NCBI GenBank assembly: GCA_009869945.1
Contig: WIXG01000368.1
Coordinates: forward strand, 1 to 64,000
DNA length: 64,000 nt
DNA from: Mesaphorura yosii
Taxonomy: Eukaryota > Arthropoda > Collembola > Poduromorpha > Tullbergiidae
Direction of reading: 5' to 3'
Each line of letters begins with the position of its first letter. Positions within the stretch are counted from its first letter, which is position 1. A program made the translations under genes and the position numbers. Below the pieces are notes generated by a model that saw only the letters and a list, made by a program, of their open reading frames with translations, made no database searches and had not been told where the DNA came from. Below are positions 45,251-57,379 of the stretch, in pieces.

Positions 45251-47836
45251 TTGACTGCCAGGATAGTGGTTGACAATTCTCAGTGGCCAAGAACGGCAAG
45301 AAGTAATGTGGTACAGATAAATTTCAGAATTTCAGGAACTCCTGTAAAAAGTGTTGCTCATGACAGAATCACCAAGCAAATGGCAACCGCCAGGAAAATG
45401 CATGCGATTATTTCTTATCTTATCACTCCCTCTGGTCAGAATGATCGATAGGACAGGAGTGGGGCCTACAACAACATTATAGCTAAACAAGCTAAAACGG
45501 CCGGTCATTGAATGACCGGCGAGAATGAATTGTCAACATTTGATCGGGGTACCATCCAATATAGCGCGATAACACCGCCTGACCATGGCGGACATGCTTG
45601 TGAAAACCGTTTCTTAAAACATTAAGTAGTTTCGGAGCAGTAGTGTCACAAACAAGCAAGAATAACTTCAAGAGCATTATAATAAACGCTGATGGTAGCC
45701 GTCGTTAATTCGGTGACGGTATGTAGTTAAAGGAGTTACCCTTCCATATTCTAATCGGCCATCTACCGTTGAGTAACTTCAGCAATTCAGAAATAAATAG
45801 TAAAAGAATAAAGGTACTTCAGTTGTGTATTCAGTATTTGAAAACACAATTTATTTTGTGATTTAAAGCAAAGTAAGAAAATTCAGCATTAAGCCAATAT
45901 TCGGAAACGAGTCTTCGCTTCCCGAAATTTTTCAAAATGCGACGAGCCACGTAATGCACGGCCGATCATCGCCCCATTTGTCGTAAATGATGCTTTTTCA
46001 AAAAAGTATCATGCGACAGGTCGACATTTACAGCTTACAAGTTTTTGCAAATACGAATTGTAATTTCAGCAAATGTGAAATGTGAGCGTGAATTACCTTG
46101 CCTTACTTAGCCCATGCAGTCGCAGTTATGTTATGAGTTATGAATGAAGACCTCAACCTCGACAAGCCTCTGAGCCTCGGAGCACGCTGTCTTGTCTGCA
46201 TGTCATGTTAAATTAGCGTGAGCATCACTCAAGATCACGATCACGAACTTGAACATGCACATCCTCAACTTAAAACGCTTACAACCAAGATCAGGATTAA
46301 GATAAAGAAGGTTTCGTATTCAACCGTTTTAATCTTCTGATATGCGTGTTTAGTACTTAGACCCCCGCCACACCTGTGCTGTGGTAACATTAACATGACG
46401 CATGGGCATAAAAACACCTGACTGCGCCGGTTTTTGCAGTGTGAATCAAGTACTTTTGGTCCAATAGCACAATTTCTCACTTTCATAATGCCGATTTGGA
46501 TCACGCATTCACGTAACACGGTGCTGGGAAGCGTATTGTGCGCATTTGCAAACTGCAATTTGCCGATTCGACATGGAACGACGAGGTAGAGACTGTACAA
46601 TGATTTATTATGCCAATGACAACAACTAGATCATGATCTCGGCGTAAAAATCTGGTGTTATCGAAATTACTTTTAGTAGGTGCAGCGAGTGCGACAGAAT
46701 GCAGCAAAGCACTTTACTCGTATGCATGAAAAGATCTTCCTTCAGCCCAGGTTGTCCTATCCTCCGGCTTTCTTTTCACTGAATTTGTCTCGTCTCGGTG
46801 TAAAAAAAAACTCACCAAATTGAGAGCAATGTGTAAAAAGGCAATTAAAGCTTTGTAGGGTTTGATTTGGGCTCAATTGATACACATATTAAAAGTGAAC
46901 AAAATGGAATTTATTCCGTGAGCTCTAAACTAGTTTTAGGTTTCAGGCGAATTTCCTACGTGTCTCGCAGCGTCTTCGTCTTTCTTGGGTCCACTCAATG
47001 CGAATTCCGTAATACAGATTCATGTTTTTGCATTCAATTAACCAGACTACATGGCGATAACAATGCAGATGAAGATGCTGGTTTGGTTTTGGCGTGGCGT
47101 GTTACGTATCCACCTTTTTTCTTCGCTTTTATGAATGTATTGCAGATCTTGATCATGATCTTCATTTCTTGCTTCGTATGCGTGTGGTGGCCTTTACTTG
47201 ATTACGGTTCACTGTTACTGCCGCTGCTGGTGGTGAGTGTGACAAAAACAAAATAATGATATACTTGGCGAAGATGAAAAGATAGAGATTAGGTTTTTGT
47301 GTAAGCGAGCAGACACAAACTGATTACAAATTTTGAGTTAATAAATTGTAGTCTTGGGTACGTGAGCCAGACCCACAGACGTCCATTAAAGTTCTTACGA
47401 GATTTGCAGAATAGAGTGCGAATTGCGAATGCGAATCTTGACACACGTACGCCAAACAATACACTCGTAAGTAATCTTGATCGGTCAGTCATTCATACTT
47501 TACGCTGCTTATCGTTTGCAAAGCTAGTGTATTGGTTCGGTGTGTAAGTTCAGGTGAATAGTTGAAACTAGTCTCGGACTCGGTCTCAAGTCATTCAAAA
47601 ACTCGTCCTTCGTCTCGTTTCTCGTACTCGGCTCTCGGTCGTTTGGTTAAGCTTGAAGCTGAAGTACGAATTAATCAGTTGTTGTGAGTTGAAGAGTTCA
47701 TTAACTGTACCTCTTCTCCTCGTGTTGCTGGTTTTTATTGAACCAGAGACCCGACTCGAGTCATAAAATCACAAATCATCGACAGTCACAAGCGGCGCCA
47801 AGTGAAGTGTATCGAATTAATTAATTCAATATTACA
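45251..47836. other. intergenic, 2.6 kb, largest gene-poor stretch
   Basis: The interval holds several short ORFs on both strands without family likeness or splice context; the longest (46867-47256) is probably chance. A perfect 21-base palindrome lies at 45500-45520. The right end must carry the promoter of the gene at 47837. Confidence 0.45.
45500..45520. repeat. perfect 10-base inverted repeat with one-base centre
   Basis: GCCGGTCATT and AATGACCGGC are exact reverse complements with a single G between them. It is not in a gene. It could be a protein-binding site, a hairpin, or the collapsed ends of a transposon. Confidence 0.7.
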
Positions 47837-48477
47837 ATGGCGAGGTACTTATTGACAATTTGGACAACCGGCCCGCTCATCGTTCTTATGTGTGTTCTCC
47901 TCAGTACAAATGCGGGGAAAAGTAGCAAGAGTTTATACGCGACAATTGCCGAAGAACCCGCGCAGCATTTGGAGAAGGAGCAGAAATCGAAGAGTTCGAT
48001 GGACTGGATCCGGGATTATTGTAAGTCACGTCGGCAAGAACTTGACTCACTGCCACTCCCGTGTTACTGATCCATCTATTTCACTGAACAGTTTTCGCGT
48101 TTATCGAATCTCGCCTGGGCACGAGCAACGAAAGCAGCTCGAGCTCCGTTAACCTGAGCACCAGCGTAAGCAACTCCGTTGGCGAAGGACGCCAGATGCC
48201 CACGCAGTCGAGTCTTGGAGACGCGATTGCTGTTGGTGGACTGGCGCTGCTGTTCATCAATCAGCTGAGTGTAGCACTCAACCTCCCGTTCCTGTTGCCA
48301 TTCATGCTCATTCCAGTGGCGCTCCTAACGATAGCCGTCAAGTTGCTTTCTAGTGCTGACAACAACGGGGACAGTGGAATGGTCACGCAGGTGTTGCGGT
48401 CGCATGGCGACTACTCAGGTTGGAATTACGAGGAACCAACATACCAGACAGGATGGGTAATCCAGCAGTATCAGTAG
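47837..48477 (+). CDS. small secreted or membrane protein, unknown
   Basis: Two exons (47837-48020, 48092-48477) give 189 residues. A signal peptide or first helix (about LTIWTTGPLIVLMCVLLS) is followed by a charged region (LEKEQKSKSSMDWIRDY), a Ser-rich stretch (SNESSSSSVNLSTSVSNS), and a long hydrophobic segment (about LPFLLPFMLIPVALLTIAVK). The tail is Tyr/Gln-rich and ends VIQQYQ. This layout recalls arthropod cuticle-associated or Osiris-like small proteins, but I see no diagnostic motif and do not assign one. AATAAA at 48620 and a clean GTAAGT intron support that it is a real gene. Confidence 0.65.
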
Positions 48478-49187
48478 CCCGGCCATGATATTTGCCTCAG
48501 AAAATACGTACACGGTGAAAGCTTACATGCAAACATAAAGTTACTCAAATTACCATATCGTTATTGCCCACTTTGATATTAATTTAATTTATTGTATTTA
48601 TGAAAGTATGTGACAAAGCAATAAACTTAAGCCTCAACAGCATCAATAGGTGAAAGGCGTCGGTGCGGTAGAATTAATTTGTGAAGAAGATGCTCGCACT
48701 TCAACGAGGTCCATTTAATCCATTGCGCGTTGCTCGATTCTGGTTCTTTTCTTTTGTAAGCGTGATTTGATGGTTTCTGGCCGGTATGAAACGTGACAGG
48801 TCGCGAAACCACAGAAAATACGTGCCCGCAGAATACGCTTACGATGCGTGAGTCCTATTAATTTTGTTGTGGGTCAATTCTGCCGGCTGATGGAATGCGT
48901 CATGGCACACTGCACGAGGGGATGAAATGCAGGAATTTATCAGTTTTCAGGTGACTGTGCTCCATATGAAACGAGAAACGGTGAAAACCTGTTTTTCTTT
49001 ATAGTTCAAGTGCAAAGCCTGGCCTTGTAGCTGTGCTGTCAAGAATACGGAATTACGTGGCACTCAACGTGTAAGCGGGTCCCTGCGTCGAGTTTCGAGT
49101 AGCAATTAAGAAACTACGACATTTTATTGTAATTGTACAAAAAAGTCACAAGGCCATAAAATGTCTGCGTCTGCAGTTTGCACTGAT
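48478..49187. other. intergenic between convergent genes
   Basis: AATAAA at 48620-48625 ends the upstream gene; the 3' end of the TRUB2-like gene comes from the other side. No feature beyond this. Confidence 0.45.
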
Positions 49188-50563
49188 TTAGTTTGTTCTG
49201 CTTTCACTGCTGTTTTCCACTTCCACGCTGTCACTCTCTTTCTCGTCTTCTTGCAATTCGACTTCCGAACCACCTCCACTGATCAAAGGCTGCCGCAAAC
49301 GAAGATTGTGCTCACGAACAATTTCTCTTGTTTCGTTCATGTTGGTCAGGAGATCCTTCACTGTCCAGTGCTTCATGAGAGCGGTATGATCCACATTGAA
49401 CGGCCCATACTTGATGCAACGAATTTTTGTGCACACGGCTCCAGTGTGCAGCTTTAAAGCAATTAAATGCGGGATCGTCTTTAGGAAAATCTCTGTCTCG
49501 TTGATGATGTGAATCTCTGCATAGCAGTAAGACAATCATCATATGTTTTCAGTGCAGGCATGCCCATTCATGTACTTACCAATTTCAAAGTGAGGAGGTT
49601 CAAACTTGGTCAACTTCAAGTTATAAATAATGGGTTCAGTCTTGTCGTCTGGTCTCACCAGGCCCTTGCTCGCCAAGTCAAACGCTAGTTGACTGGTCAA
49701 GGGAACCTTAATTGCCCTGCGCAAATCAAGAATACGATTATTCCCTTGATTACTGCAAGACTTGAGAATACTCTTTCATTCTATCATCAGTCACTCACTG
49801 ATACATCGCCCTTTGATGCGCTGCCTGCATTGACATCAACACCCTTTGCAACATTTTCGAGGTTATTTTGTGATACGTCGTTTTCTCAATAACTTTCGAC
49901 GTGTAAAACCCGTCTTCGGTGACTCTCCCAAACTCTGCAGTAAGAACAAAGGCTCGAAGCCATCGCTTTTCGATCATCCTTTCTGCCACTCTGGTGCCAT
50001 CGTTTAGGCCTACCAGAACAACTCCCGACGTATCTCTGCCTAACCAATTCACGTTTCTGAGCCTGAAATCCACGCTCTGGTAGCGTGGGCCAACAACTAA
50101 CTGATGGTCAGCGTAGTTTATCGTCTTGATGACCTGAACTTGGGTTTTCTTGGTATCTGGGATTGTGTGAAGAACTTTTGGAGTGAAGTCCACATTCACT
50201 CCGTAATTGTCTGGATTACGAAGCAGCTTGGAAGGCAAAGGGGCTTCTAGCTGAGCTGGCGTTGTCTTGCCGGCCTCAACTCTCTCGATTCTGACAAAGC
50301 TGCTCGGTTCCCGACATTTCATGCTGTTCAAGTCTGAATTAAACAAGAAAATGTGTCCTTAATTGACTTCTAGAGTGCTATCAGTAGCGAGATAACTTAC
50401 CGTCACATAACTTGAGCTTTAAAACTTCGTTTATTCCTCTTGTCGTCATTCCCACTGGTTTGTACAGGCACACGATTCCATTCAGGTACTTCCAGGCATG
50501 TGCGGCTTCTTTAATTACGGTGGATGAAGCCATTTTGGTTAAAAAATTCGGCTCCGGTTCCAA
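49188..50563 (-). CDS. TRUB2-like mitochondrial pseudouridine synthase
   Basis: Four exons (50563-50401, 50333-49799, 49716-49580, 49516-49188) give 387 residues; a second ATG at 50533 (MASSTVIKEA) would give 377. The opening GIVCLYKPVGMTT is the TruB family's first block, and the catalytic-loop Asp lies in LGRDTSGVVLVGLNDGT. The tail is long, acidic and Ser-rich (ELQEDEKESDSVEVENSSES), absent from the 331-residue human TRUB2. TRUB2 modifies uridines in mitochondrial mRNAs and supports mitochondrial translation. No strong presequence is visible in the longer form, so import is inferred from the family. Confidence in TruB membership is high, in the TRUB2 branch moderate. Confidence 0.85.
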
Positions 50564-51078
50564 TTGATGAGAAATGTGGCAATCCTTAATTGTTTTGTCT
50601 CAACTCCTGCGTTTTAAGCCACCTGAGATTACGAGAAGAAGAATTATGATTTGTGTTTGCGTGACGTCAATTCTGGCAGGGTACAGCAATCCAAAAATTG
50701 ACAATTGAGCGACTGTTAGGTTAAATGCTACAAGTTGATAAATGAACAAAAATTGCACGAAGCGCACACGGTGAAATTTATTACATAAATAGATTGCAAG
50801 CAAGTACAAGGATCATTGCACGGTTTCGTTTAAAGAGACTCACTCTTGCCGAGGCAGTTAAGATCAAGCAGTAAATATTAATTAACTGCGATAAAATTAA
50901 TTACATTTTGACGTCCATTCAAAAGGAACAAATATTAGGATACAGTCGGACTCATAAGACTAGAACAATATGACAAAAATATACGTGATTTTACAATTCC
51001 GGTTCCACATTAAATAAAAGATTGTCTAATCCAATTCGCTGATAACTAGTTTCCACCATTGCGGAACTCGTGATTCGA
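50564..51078. other. intergenic between TRUB2-like and GCLM genes
   Basis: Both genes are on the minus strand, so this holds the GCLM 3' end and the TRUB2 promoter. A short unsupported frame only. Confidence 0.45.
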
Positions 51079-52226
51079 TCATTTACCAGGAACAGCGGCT
51101 ATCGAAGTAATAAATCCTTTATTTGCAATAACTCCTCGGCTTATCAAGTGAATCTGGTAACGAACAACCCATTTGACTTCGAAGACTGTTCCGTCTTGTT
51201 CTTTGAAAGATTTAGCAAGCACTTCCAACTTGTCGGACGGTAGAATATCTGAAAGACAATGGCAAGTTAAAAGTAAGACTCGAACAATAGAATACATTTT
51301 GTTTATTGGGTACTTTACTTACCGGTTGGATCCGAATGTGTCAGCAACTGAATGTGGTGAAGCTTACAGAAGTCCTGTAATGGAACAGGCACCACGCAGC
51401 ATGTTGCCAAATTTATCTGAATGACAGTTGGCTTTACGACCGCTTCAGTGTAGAATTTAATGAACAGATCCGTATCGATATCACTCAAACCAATCATCTT
51501 GATCGTCCCTGATTCAACTTCCTTCTCTAACCTTTTCCAAGTTGATCGTAGCGCTTCACATGGGACTGGAGTTGCAAAAGATAGAATTACCGTGTCAAGG
51601 TACGACGTGTCCGTTTGCTTCAGAGCTAGAGAAGTTTATGTGAAAATAAGTACACTCCGACTCCAAGTATACAGGCAAAATAAGTTCAACGCGTACCCCT
51701 TTGAATGACTCCATGTAAATCTTCTTCGAATGAATATAGAAATATTTTCACCGACACCTTCAGCTCTTCGCGTGGTTCAGCTGCCTGGTCTCCTTGGCCC
51801 TGACGGGTTCCATTGATCTTTACAGAACGAAAGCAAATGACATGATTGAAATGATTAAGTTTTTCACGATCGCATGACTAACCTCCACGATCTTATCATT
51901 CTTTGGGCCATTGGCTGTCGGCGAGAGCTCCGTTGGATGGTTTTCACGCACACATGACTTGAGGGTTTCAAAAAGCTGCACACATTTAAGTTGAAATAAA
52001 TGCAGTGTGAACAGCCTAATCTTATTGATTAGCGCAATTTAGTAATTTAAACGTGGCCACCAACTAACCGCGCAATTGTCAATTTTCGGATTGTTCTACG
52101 AGAAGCGGTCTGCCTGTTATCAACATGATAGCTTACCTCTCCTGTAGCTGCGTCGCCTCCTTTTCCAAAGTTAATAGTTTTACCAAGAATGTTTCCAGAC
52201 GATATCACGATTTCCACCTCAGACAT
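51079..52226 (-). CDS. GCLM: glutamate-cysteine ligase modifier subunit
   Basis: Five exons (52226-52137, 51975-51883, 51817-51697, 51625-51323, 51248-51079) join in phase to 258 residues (human GCLM has 274). The aldo-keto-reductase-like fold of the family is recognisable from ALKQTDTSYLDTVILSF, TWKRLEKEVESGTIKMIGLS and CKLHHIQLLTHSDPTDIL. GCLM binds the catalytic subunit GCLC, lowering its Km for glutamate and easing feedback inhibition by glutathione; this is the first step of glutathione synthesis in the cytosol. The start MSEVEIVISSGNILGKTIN includes the usual N-terminal sequence. No catalytic residue is expected, as it is a regulatory subunit. It fits with the other detoxification genes of the window but is not physically clustered with them. 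Confidence 0.92.
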
Positions 52227-52928
52227 TTTGATTCGTTGACCAGAGGACTTGAGATCATAAAAGATAGTCTACGTTGAATAGGCTATGTACCCAACAATCA
52301 AATGCACGGTGACCAACTGATTGACAGCTCCAAGTAACGTCGGTACTTAATTATGTAATTAATTATGCACTCACTGCCCACTCACGTGTACCACGTAACG
52401 ACGTAATTAAATATGGAGCATGGAACATGAAATTAAATTCCTCTGCTAGCAGTTTTGCTGTGGAACATGTGACGTGACACAAGGTCGTGTACTGTCGTAC
52501 GCCTTAGCTATTAAATATTAACATTAATCGATGGTAGTGGCACGATGATGTAAGCGGTCACGTTCTGCACTGCACTTGCACAATTATCATTCCACGTTTT
52601 CTTGCAAATTCTACCGCAAATTCTCATCTCTTCCTTTCCGATTCACTTGTAGTATGCCCGAATGACTGATTTCTATGTTCAAAATTCTCAGTCCATGTCT
52701 CAGATTGCATTTCGAAAGGCATTATGCATGGAATAAATCTGCGCAATGCTACATGCTACATTATTGATAATTAGTTGATTAGAATTCAGGTTGACCACAT
52801 TTCTTCACTTTCAATTGACCGTTTAGAACCGATGATAAGTCTGGTTAGTTACTAATGCCTGCTGCTACTTCTTAGAAGTTACTGTTCTCGTGCAATTTAC
52901 ATGTGCATAATGTGCACTGTAAATTGCA
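52227..52928. other. intergenic upstream of GCLM and of the broken GDPD gene
   Basis: About 700 bases between divergent loci. AT-rich stretches only; no antioxidant-response-type motif is claimed. Confidence 0.4.
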
Positions 52929-53955
52929 ATGAAGTTAATTTTGGCAGTGACATTGCCACGAACCCCTTTCTTAGTCATAATTTTGTGCCCAGTCTCAATA
53001 GCTAAACATTTCAAGACGCTGAGTGGGTTTCCACGCGAGTTACACGCTCATCGCGGGGAATCGCCTCTCGTTCCAGCAAATACACTGCCGTCGTTCGAGT
53101 TAGCAGCTATCCTACAAAACCGATTTCATTGAACCTGATTTGCAGTTGACGAAAGACGGGATTCTAATATGTCATCATGATTTTGGGCTAAAGGAGTCAA
53201 CCGATGTACACTCAGAATTTGATCACGTAAGGCGATTGGGTAAAGCCTTCTCATAAGTGTTTTTCCACTCTTGAATTTTCTCTACGCATTAGGTGTTCAT
53301 TGCAGGGATAATACCGGAGCTAAAGACTCCCAAATATAATAATTCAATTGGCGGTCGGCCAGCACATTAGATGGAGGATCAGTTTCTACGAACAATGACC
53401 GAATTTGGTTACCCAACGAAGGTAAACTCGCAATCTCGCTGCGTTGGCACAAATGTTCCGAACATGAAAGGAGACCGGTTAACCGACCGCATTGAGTGTC
53501 CTCGTGTCCGTGTTCAATGCTTCAATTCGAACTCTGGCTTATTTGCAATCGAGATCAGACTCAGACTTCGATGCAGTTCTCCTGCTGGGTGATATTGGCA
53601 GCGTGCAGAATTGTCTCTCGCACGATGGACTCAAGCATATTGCCGAACAGGGCATTACGGAGCTGGGTATCTGGAAAGGATTTCTGCTCTCCGACTTCAT
53701 GTATCATAATGCAACAAACTCAGTATCACAACTACCCGCTCTTTGCCACGAGTACGGGCTCACAACCACATTCTGGAAGGGGTCGGGTAGGATGTCCATT
53801 TATACAATGAAAGATCACAAGAGGAGAGCAGCATCAAAGCGAAAGACATGACTCGCCTGATTGATTTGAGCGTTGATGCGATGTTTGCTGAGAATATTGT
53901 CGAATTCCATGAGATAAGAACGAAGTACGAATACGAATGCGGTGATGGAACTTGA
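52929..53955 (+). pseudogene. glycerophosphodiester phosphodiesterase-like gene, disrupted
   Basis: A signal-like start is followed by LHAHRGESPLVPANTLPSFE, the GDPD N-terminal motif; the catalytic Glu of PENT is Ala here. After a frame change near 53108 comes DFIEPDLQLTKDGILICHHD, with the metal-binding Glu-x-Asp and the second His. GIIPELKTPKYNNSIGG then TAG, and further frame changes near 53500, complete a broken copy. The 3' part reads SDFDAVLLLG and LIDLSVDAMFAENIVEF as in the family's C-terminal half. Intact enzymes split glycerophosphodiesters to glycerol-3-phosphate and an alcohol. Two or more frameshifts plus the lost Glu make function unlikely. Confidence 0.75.
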
Positions 53956-54602
53956 TTTATGGTGTGATTGACTTGACAAGGATTAAATCCCTAGTTTTCA
54001 TTTTAGCCATTTTTCATTCTTGATTTGTACACAATCAAGTTTGATTTCATTGTGAAAGTGAGCGTAGAGATTTCCTGGACAGAAAACTTCGTTACAGTGT
54101 CAAATGCTTGGAAAATTATGCACGACATTGGCACAGCGAATAAAAACTATACGTACAAATGTTCCAGATCACACTTGGGCACTTGCAGCACTGTTCATAG
54201 TCATAATCAAAGGTCAACCGTAAATGTTAATTGTGTTAGTTGAAATTCTTCGCAAATTGACGCATGTGCCCGCATGTCGCACGTATATAGACGACGTTAA
54301 TATGTAGTGATGCTCGGTGAATTGACGCCAGGAATACCAGGATTCTGATAACTGACGGCTGACGGCATGTGCGACTTATCTCTTGCAACTGTCACCAAAT
54401 CATATGGAAACTTAAACCAATGTAAAGTCGTGCAGAGTACAAAAACAATTGTCAAGAGATTATAAATCATGGAATCTCAAGTGGCTGACTTCGGGCGTGC
54501 ATGTCGATGATATAAGCTTTCGCGTTGGCAGCTTCGCACCCATTTGCCGTTCGCATTTCTACTCAAGTTTGTGGTTCCTGACATTGCAAGTTATCCAGCG
54601 CC
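53956..54602. other. intergenic upstream of the NPC2-like gene
   Basis: No ORF with family resemblance. Presumably contains the NPC2-like promoter. Confidence 0.4.
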
Positions 54603-55317
54603 ATGTTGAAGTACTGCGTTGCCTTGCTCTGCCTCTTGGTGGGCTGCCAAGGGTTTTCCACTGTTTCCATCAAGGAAGCTAAAGTCAGTCGCAGGGATAA
54701 CAACCCATTCGGAGTGGTCGAAGGAGTCATCCCGTGCGGTAAGAATAAGAAATAGCTCACGGGCAACAGTCAACCAAGCAGATTTCAAGCCCTGTTTTAT
54801 TTACACAGGTGGTCTCGGACAAATTCACGAGACCAGGGTCACTGACTGCACTCGTGTCCCTTGTCAGTTGGTCGCACTTCGTCAGTACACAATTGGAATC
54901 GACTTCACTCCCGGTAAGCACCCTGTCTCAATTACTTGGTCGAAAGCAAGAAGAACATTTCTATGACCGTATCCAGCCGCAACCCATGCTGGTCTGGACT
55001 TGATGGTGACGCTCATTCACCAAGGAACAGAGCACACAATCGTTGACGGATCAGTTCCGGACAGCGCCGTCGAAGCTGGCGTGCAATATACATTCTCTTA
55101 CACGATCACGGTCACCGGCTTCGCAACAGGGGTAAGTCGAGATTGAATCTTGCATGTCAATTTTGCCAACCATGTGTGTTCAAGTGCATGATTGATGAAA
55201 GCACAATTTGTATGCTCTTGCTTGCAGTTGAGCGATCTGAAAGTGGAAATTGCTGGCAACCGAGCAACTCAGAACGAGATTTGCGGGCTTGCTGGAATCA
55301 ACGTCGTTCCTCCTTAG
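54603..55317 (+). CDS. NPC2-like ML-domain lipid-binding protein
   Basis: Four exons (54603-54738, 54809-54913, 54977-55131, 55228-55317) give 161 residues, the family size. A signal peptide (KYCVALLCLLVGCQG) precedes the ML domain. Cysteines expected for three disulphides appear at IPCGG, TDCTRVPCQL and in EICGL. The core strands read QYTIGIDFTP and QYTFSYTITVTG, and the end is AGINVVPP. NPC2 proteins bind sterols or other hydrophobic ligands in lysosomes or extracellular fluid; arthropods have multigene families, some used in odour detection. Only one copy lies in this window. AATAAA at 55347. Confidence 0.88.
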
Positions 55318-55680
55318 ATTACTCGCACCATTTTCTGTTGGAACTGAATAAAACACATTGCAATTACGAATTTCACAGTTTCAAACTGTATAGTGTTTAT
55401 TCATTTTATGGATGATTCCAGACTCGTCAGACGCTGAAAAAAGTGAGGTAATTTTAGACTTGAGCAATGATCGATTATCACCCGAAAAACCGAAATGAAT
55501 GAAAATGAAATATACCAGAAATTTTACACTGTGACAATTGATCTAAATCATATCGATTGCAAACGAATTGCATTTATTCAAAGCAATAGATTAAGTAGGA
55601 TCTATGTCGTTAAAAAAGCGAATATATTGCTGTGGTGCAAATTAGTCATGACAGTCATGTGTGTTATTTTTTAAAATGCA
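55318..55680. other. intergenic
   Basis: AATAAA at 55347-55352 ends the NPC2-like transcript. The rest is AT-rich and precedes the transposase relic. Confidence 0.4.
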
Positions 55681-55719
55681 CTCACAAGACGACAGAGCGT
55701 TCGTGTCTCACAGCACCGT

Positions 55720-56213
55720 GCCACACACCACACCCGGTTTCGTATCCAAATGCGGATGGAAAGGCAAACGTTCTTGGACTTAGTGAAGTTGGTTAAAGGT
55801 AACAAAGCTTGTCCAACCACGAAGTACAGCATTGGATCTTATTTATTCTCTGATCTGACGCATTTTCAGATCATCCGGTGTTCAGCAGTGCGCAGATTCC
55901 AATTCCTCTCCAATTGGCAATCGTACTTCATCAATTTGGAACTTATGAAAATGCAGCTGCAATTGGCCAAGTTGCGAGCAAATTCGGCGTTAGCGAGGGG
56001 ACGGTCGAGAATAAGTACTTCGCTCAGGGCGAATATCTTTTGGGAGACTCTGCCTACACACTCACTGAAGGCATGGTTGTGCCGTTCAAACGTTACCGGC
56101 CATTAACGCAAAAACAAACTACGTTCAACAATCATCTGTCCAGCCAGCATGTCAGAGTAGAGCACACAATCAGCACTTTGACAGGAAGATTTCAGAGCCT
56201 CCAAGGAATTTGA
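55720..56213 (+). mobile_element. HARBI1/PIF-Harbinger transposase relic with internal deletion
   Basis: The 5' piece reads RMERQTFLDLVKLVKG and, after a small intron-like gap (GTAACA to CAG), PIPLQLAIVLHQFGTYENAA and VASKFGVSEGTVENKY, the HTH part of HARBI1-type proteins. It then jumps directly to YLLGDSAYTLTEGMVVPFKR, which belongs to the late part of the nuclease domain, followed by NNHLSSQHVRVEHTISTLTG. The middle (about 100-150 residues with the first catalytic Asp residues) is missing. No terminal repeats found. It cannot encode an active nuclease. Confidence 0.75.
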
Positions 56214-56215
56214 TT

Positions 56216-57379
56216 GCAGGCTGATAAGCCAGTAGGCCACAAAAGAGCATACCAGTGGATTGAGTGTAGATATTGCATAATATTCTAAATGAAAGAGATC
56301 CGTGGGAAGGCAATGGCGATTACACGAGGAGGCAGAATTCAACGAGAGAGGAGTGGATAGTTGCCACTTTGATAAAGCCGGCAATCTTAAACGAAAGGCG
56401 TTAGTAGAAATAGTTTCAGCCATCGGTTCTTCTTGCGTTTTGCCAGACTGCTTCTAGGCTTCGTACCAGAGCCAGAGGAGAACGTGGGTGGGGGTTACAC
56501 ACTTCGTTCCTTTACCTCCGCCTACTATTACGTAATGGTTATATTTTCCTTTCCTGGTGTGTGAAGTGTTACATGTTATTCCACAGGAATAACTGGTTCT
56601 TACTCATTTCTATTCATCGTATGTGCGATGTCGATGAACTAGTGAATTTTTCATTCACAGAAAGCAGTTACAGCAAACCGCTGTAAGTCGCGTTGGAAGC
56701 GTACACGTCGAAGAATTCTTATTGTGGTAAAAACCAAGTTTTATGTACCACTAACCTGCACTCCAGAGCCTCATTTCGTCACTCATCCGTCTCGGCAAAT
56801 TACATATAAAAACTTGTGGCCAGCATAGTCCGGACATTTGTGGAGTCTGGATCGCCCGTCCAACTCGAAATTGAGAACCGAATGATGCGAATGGGAAAAG
56901 AAAGCGGACAGATCCCTGAGACCCGTCGGATTCACGGTCCGCGGCTCTGGTCAAACTTTTGCCTAACTACGAACTGATTGTTTGGAAAAGTGTGAGTAAT
57001 GATTGCGAGTGTCTTAACCAGCAAGACTTGATCAATGTAAATAGAGCGACTACTGGGCATGTTATATGAATGAAAACGCACTCATTATTGATGGTTGAAG
57101 CATGAAAATGTGTGATTAGCTTTTATTAATGAGTAGCTCAACTGTACGTAATTTGCTTGTTTATTTCATTACCGATTGTATCATAAAAATACAGGGAATG
57201 CTGCGAAGCGTCTGCAATTAATTAAAACAAGTGGTCCAAGAAAATAGAATGACAGTGTCTGCTAGCAATTATTTCCAACTATCATTTATGAGTGTTATCG
57301 ACTTTTTCTTCAATTCACACCATGTCTGTTTAGTTTCATTTGTGCGTTGGAGCTGTGTACGTGCTAATTTTCTGCGAAC
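56216..57379. other. intergenic, 1.2 kb
   Basis: Between the HARBI1 relic and the CUB-protease homologue. The open frames are short and without family likeness. The right end is the protease promoter region; no TATA motif is convincing. Confidence 0.4.

Noticed and set aside
45492..45677. 61-codon open frame on the minus strand across the palindrome
   Set aside because: Too short, no start context or homology; probably chance.
46867..47256. 129-codon open frame on the plus strand
   Set aside because: No family likeness, odd composition, no splice context or polyadenylation signal.
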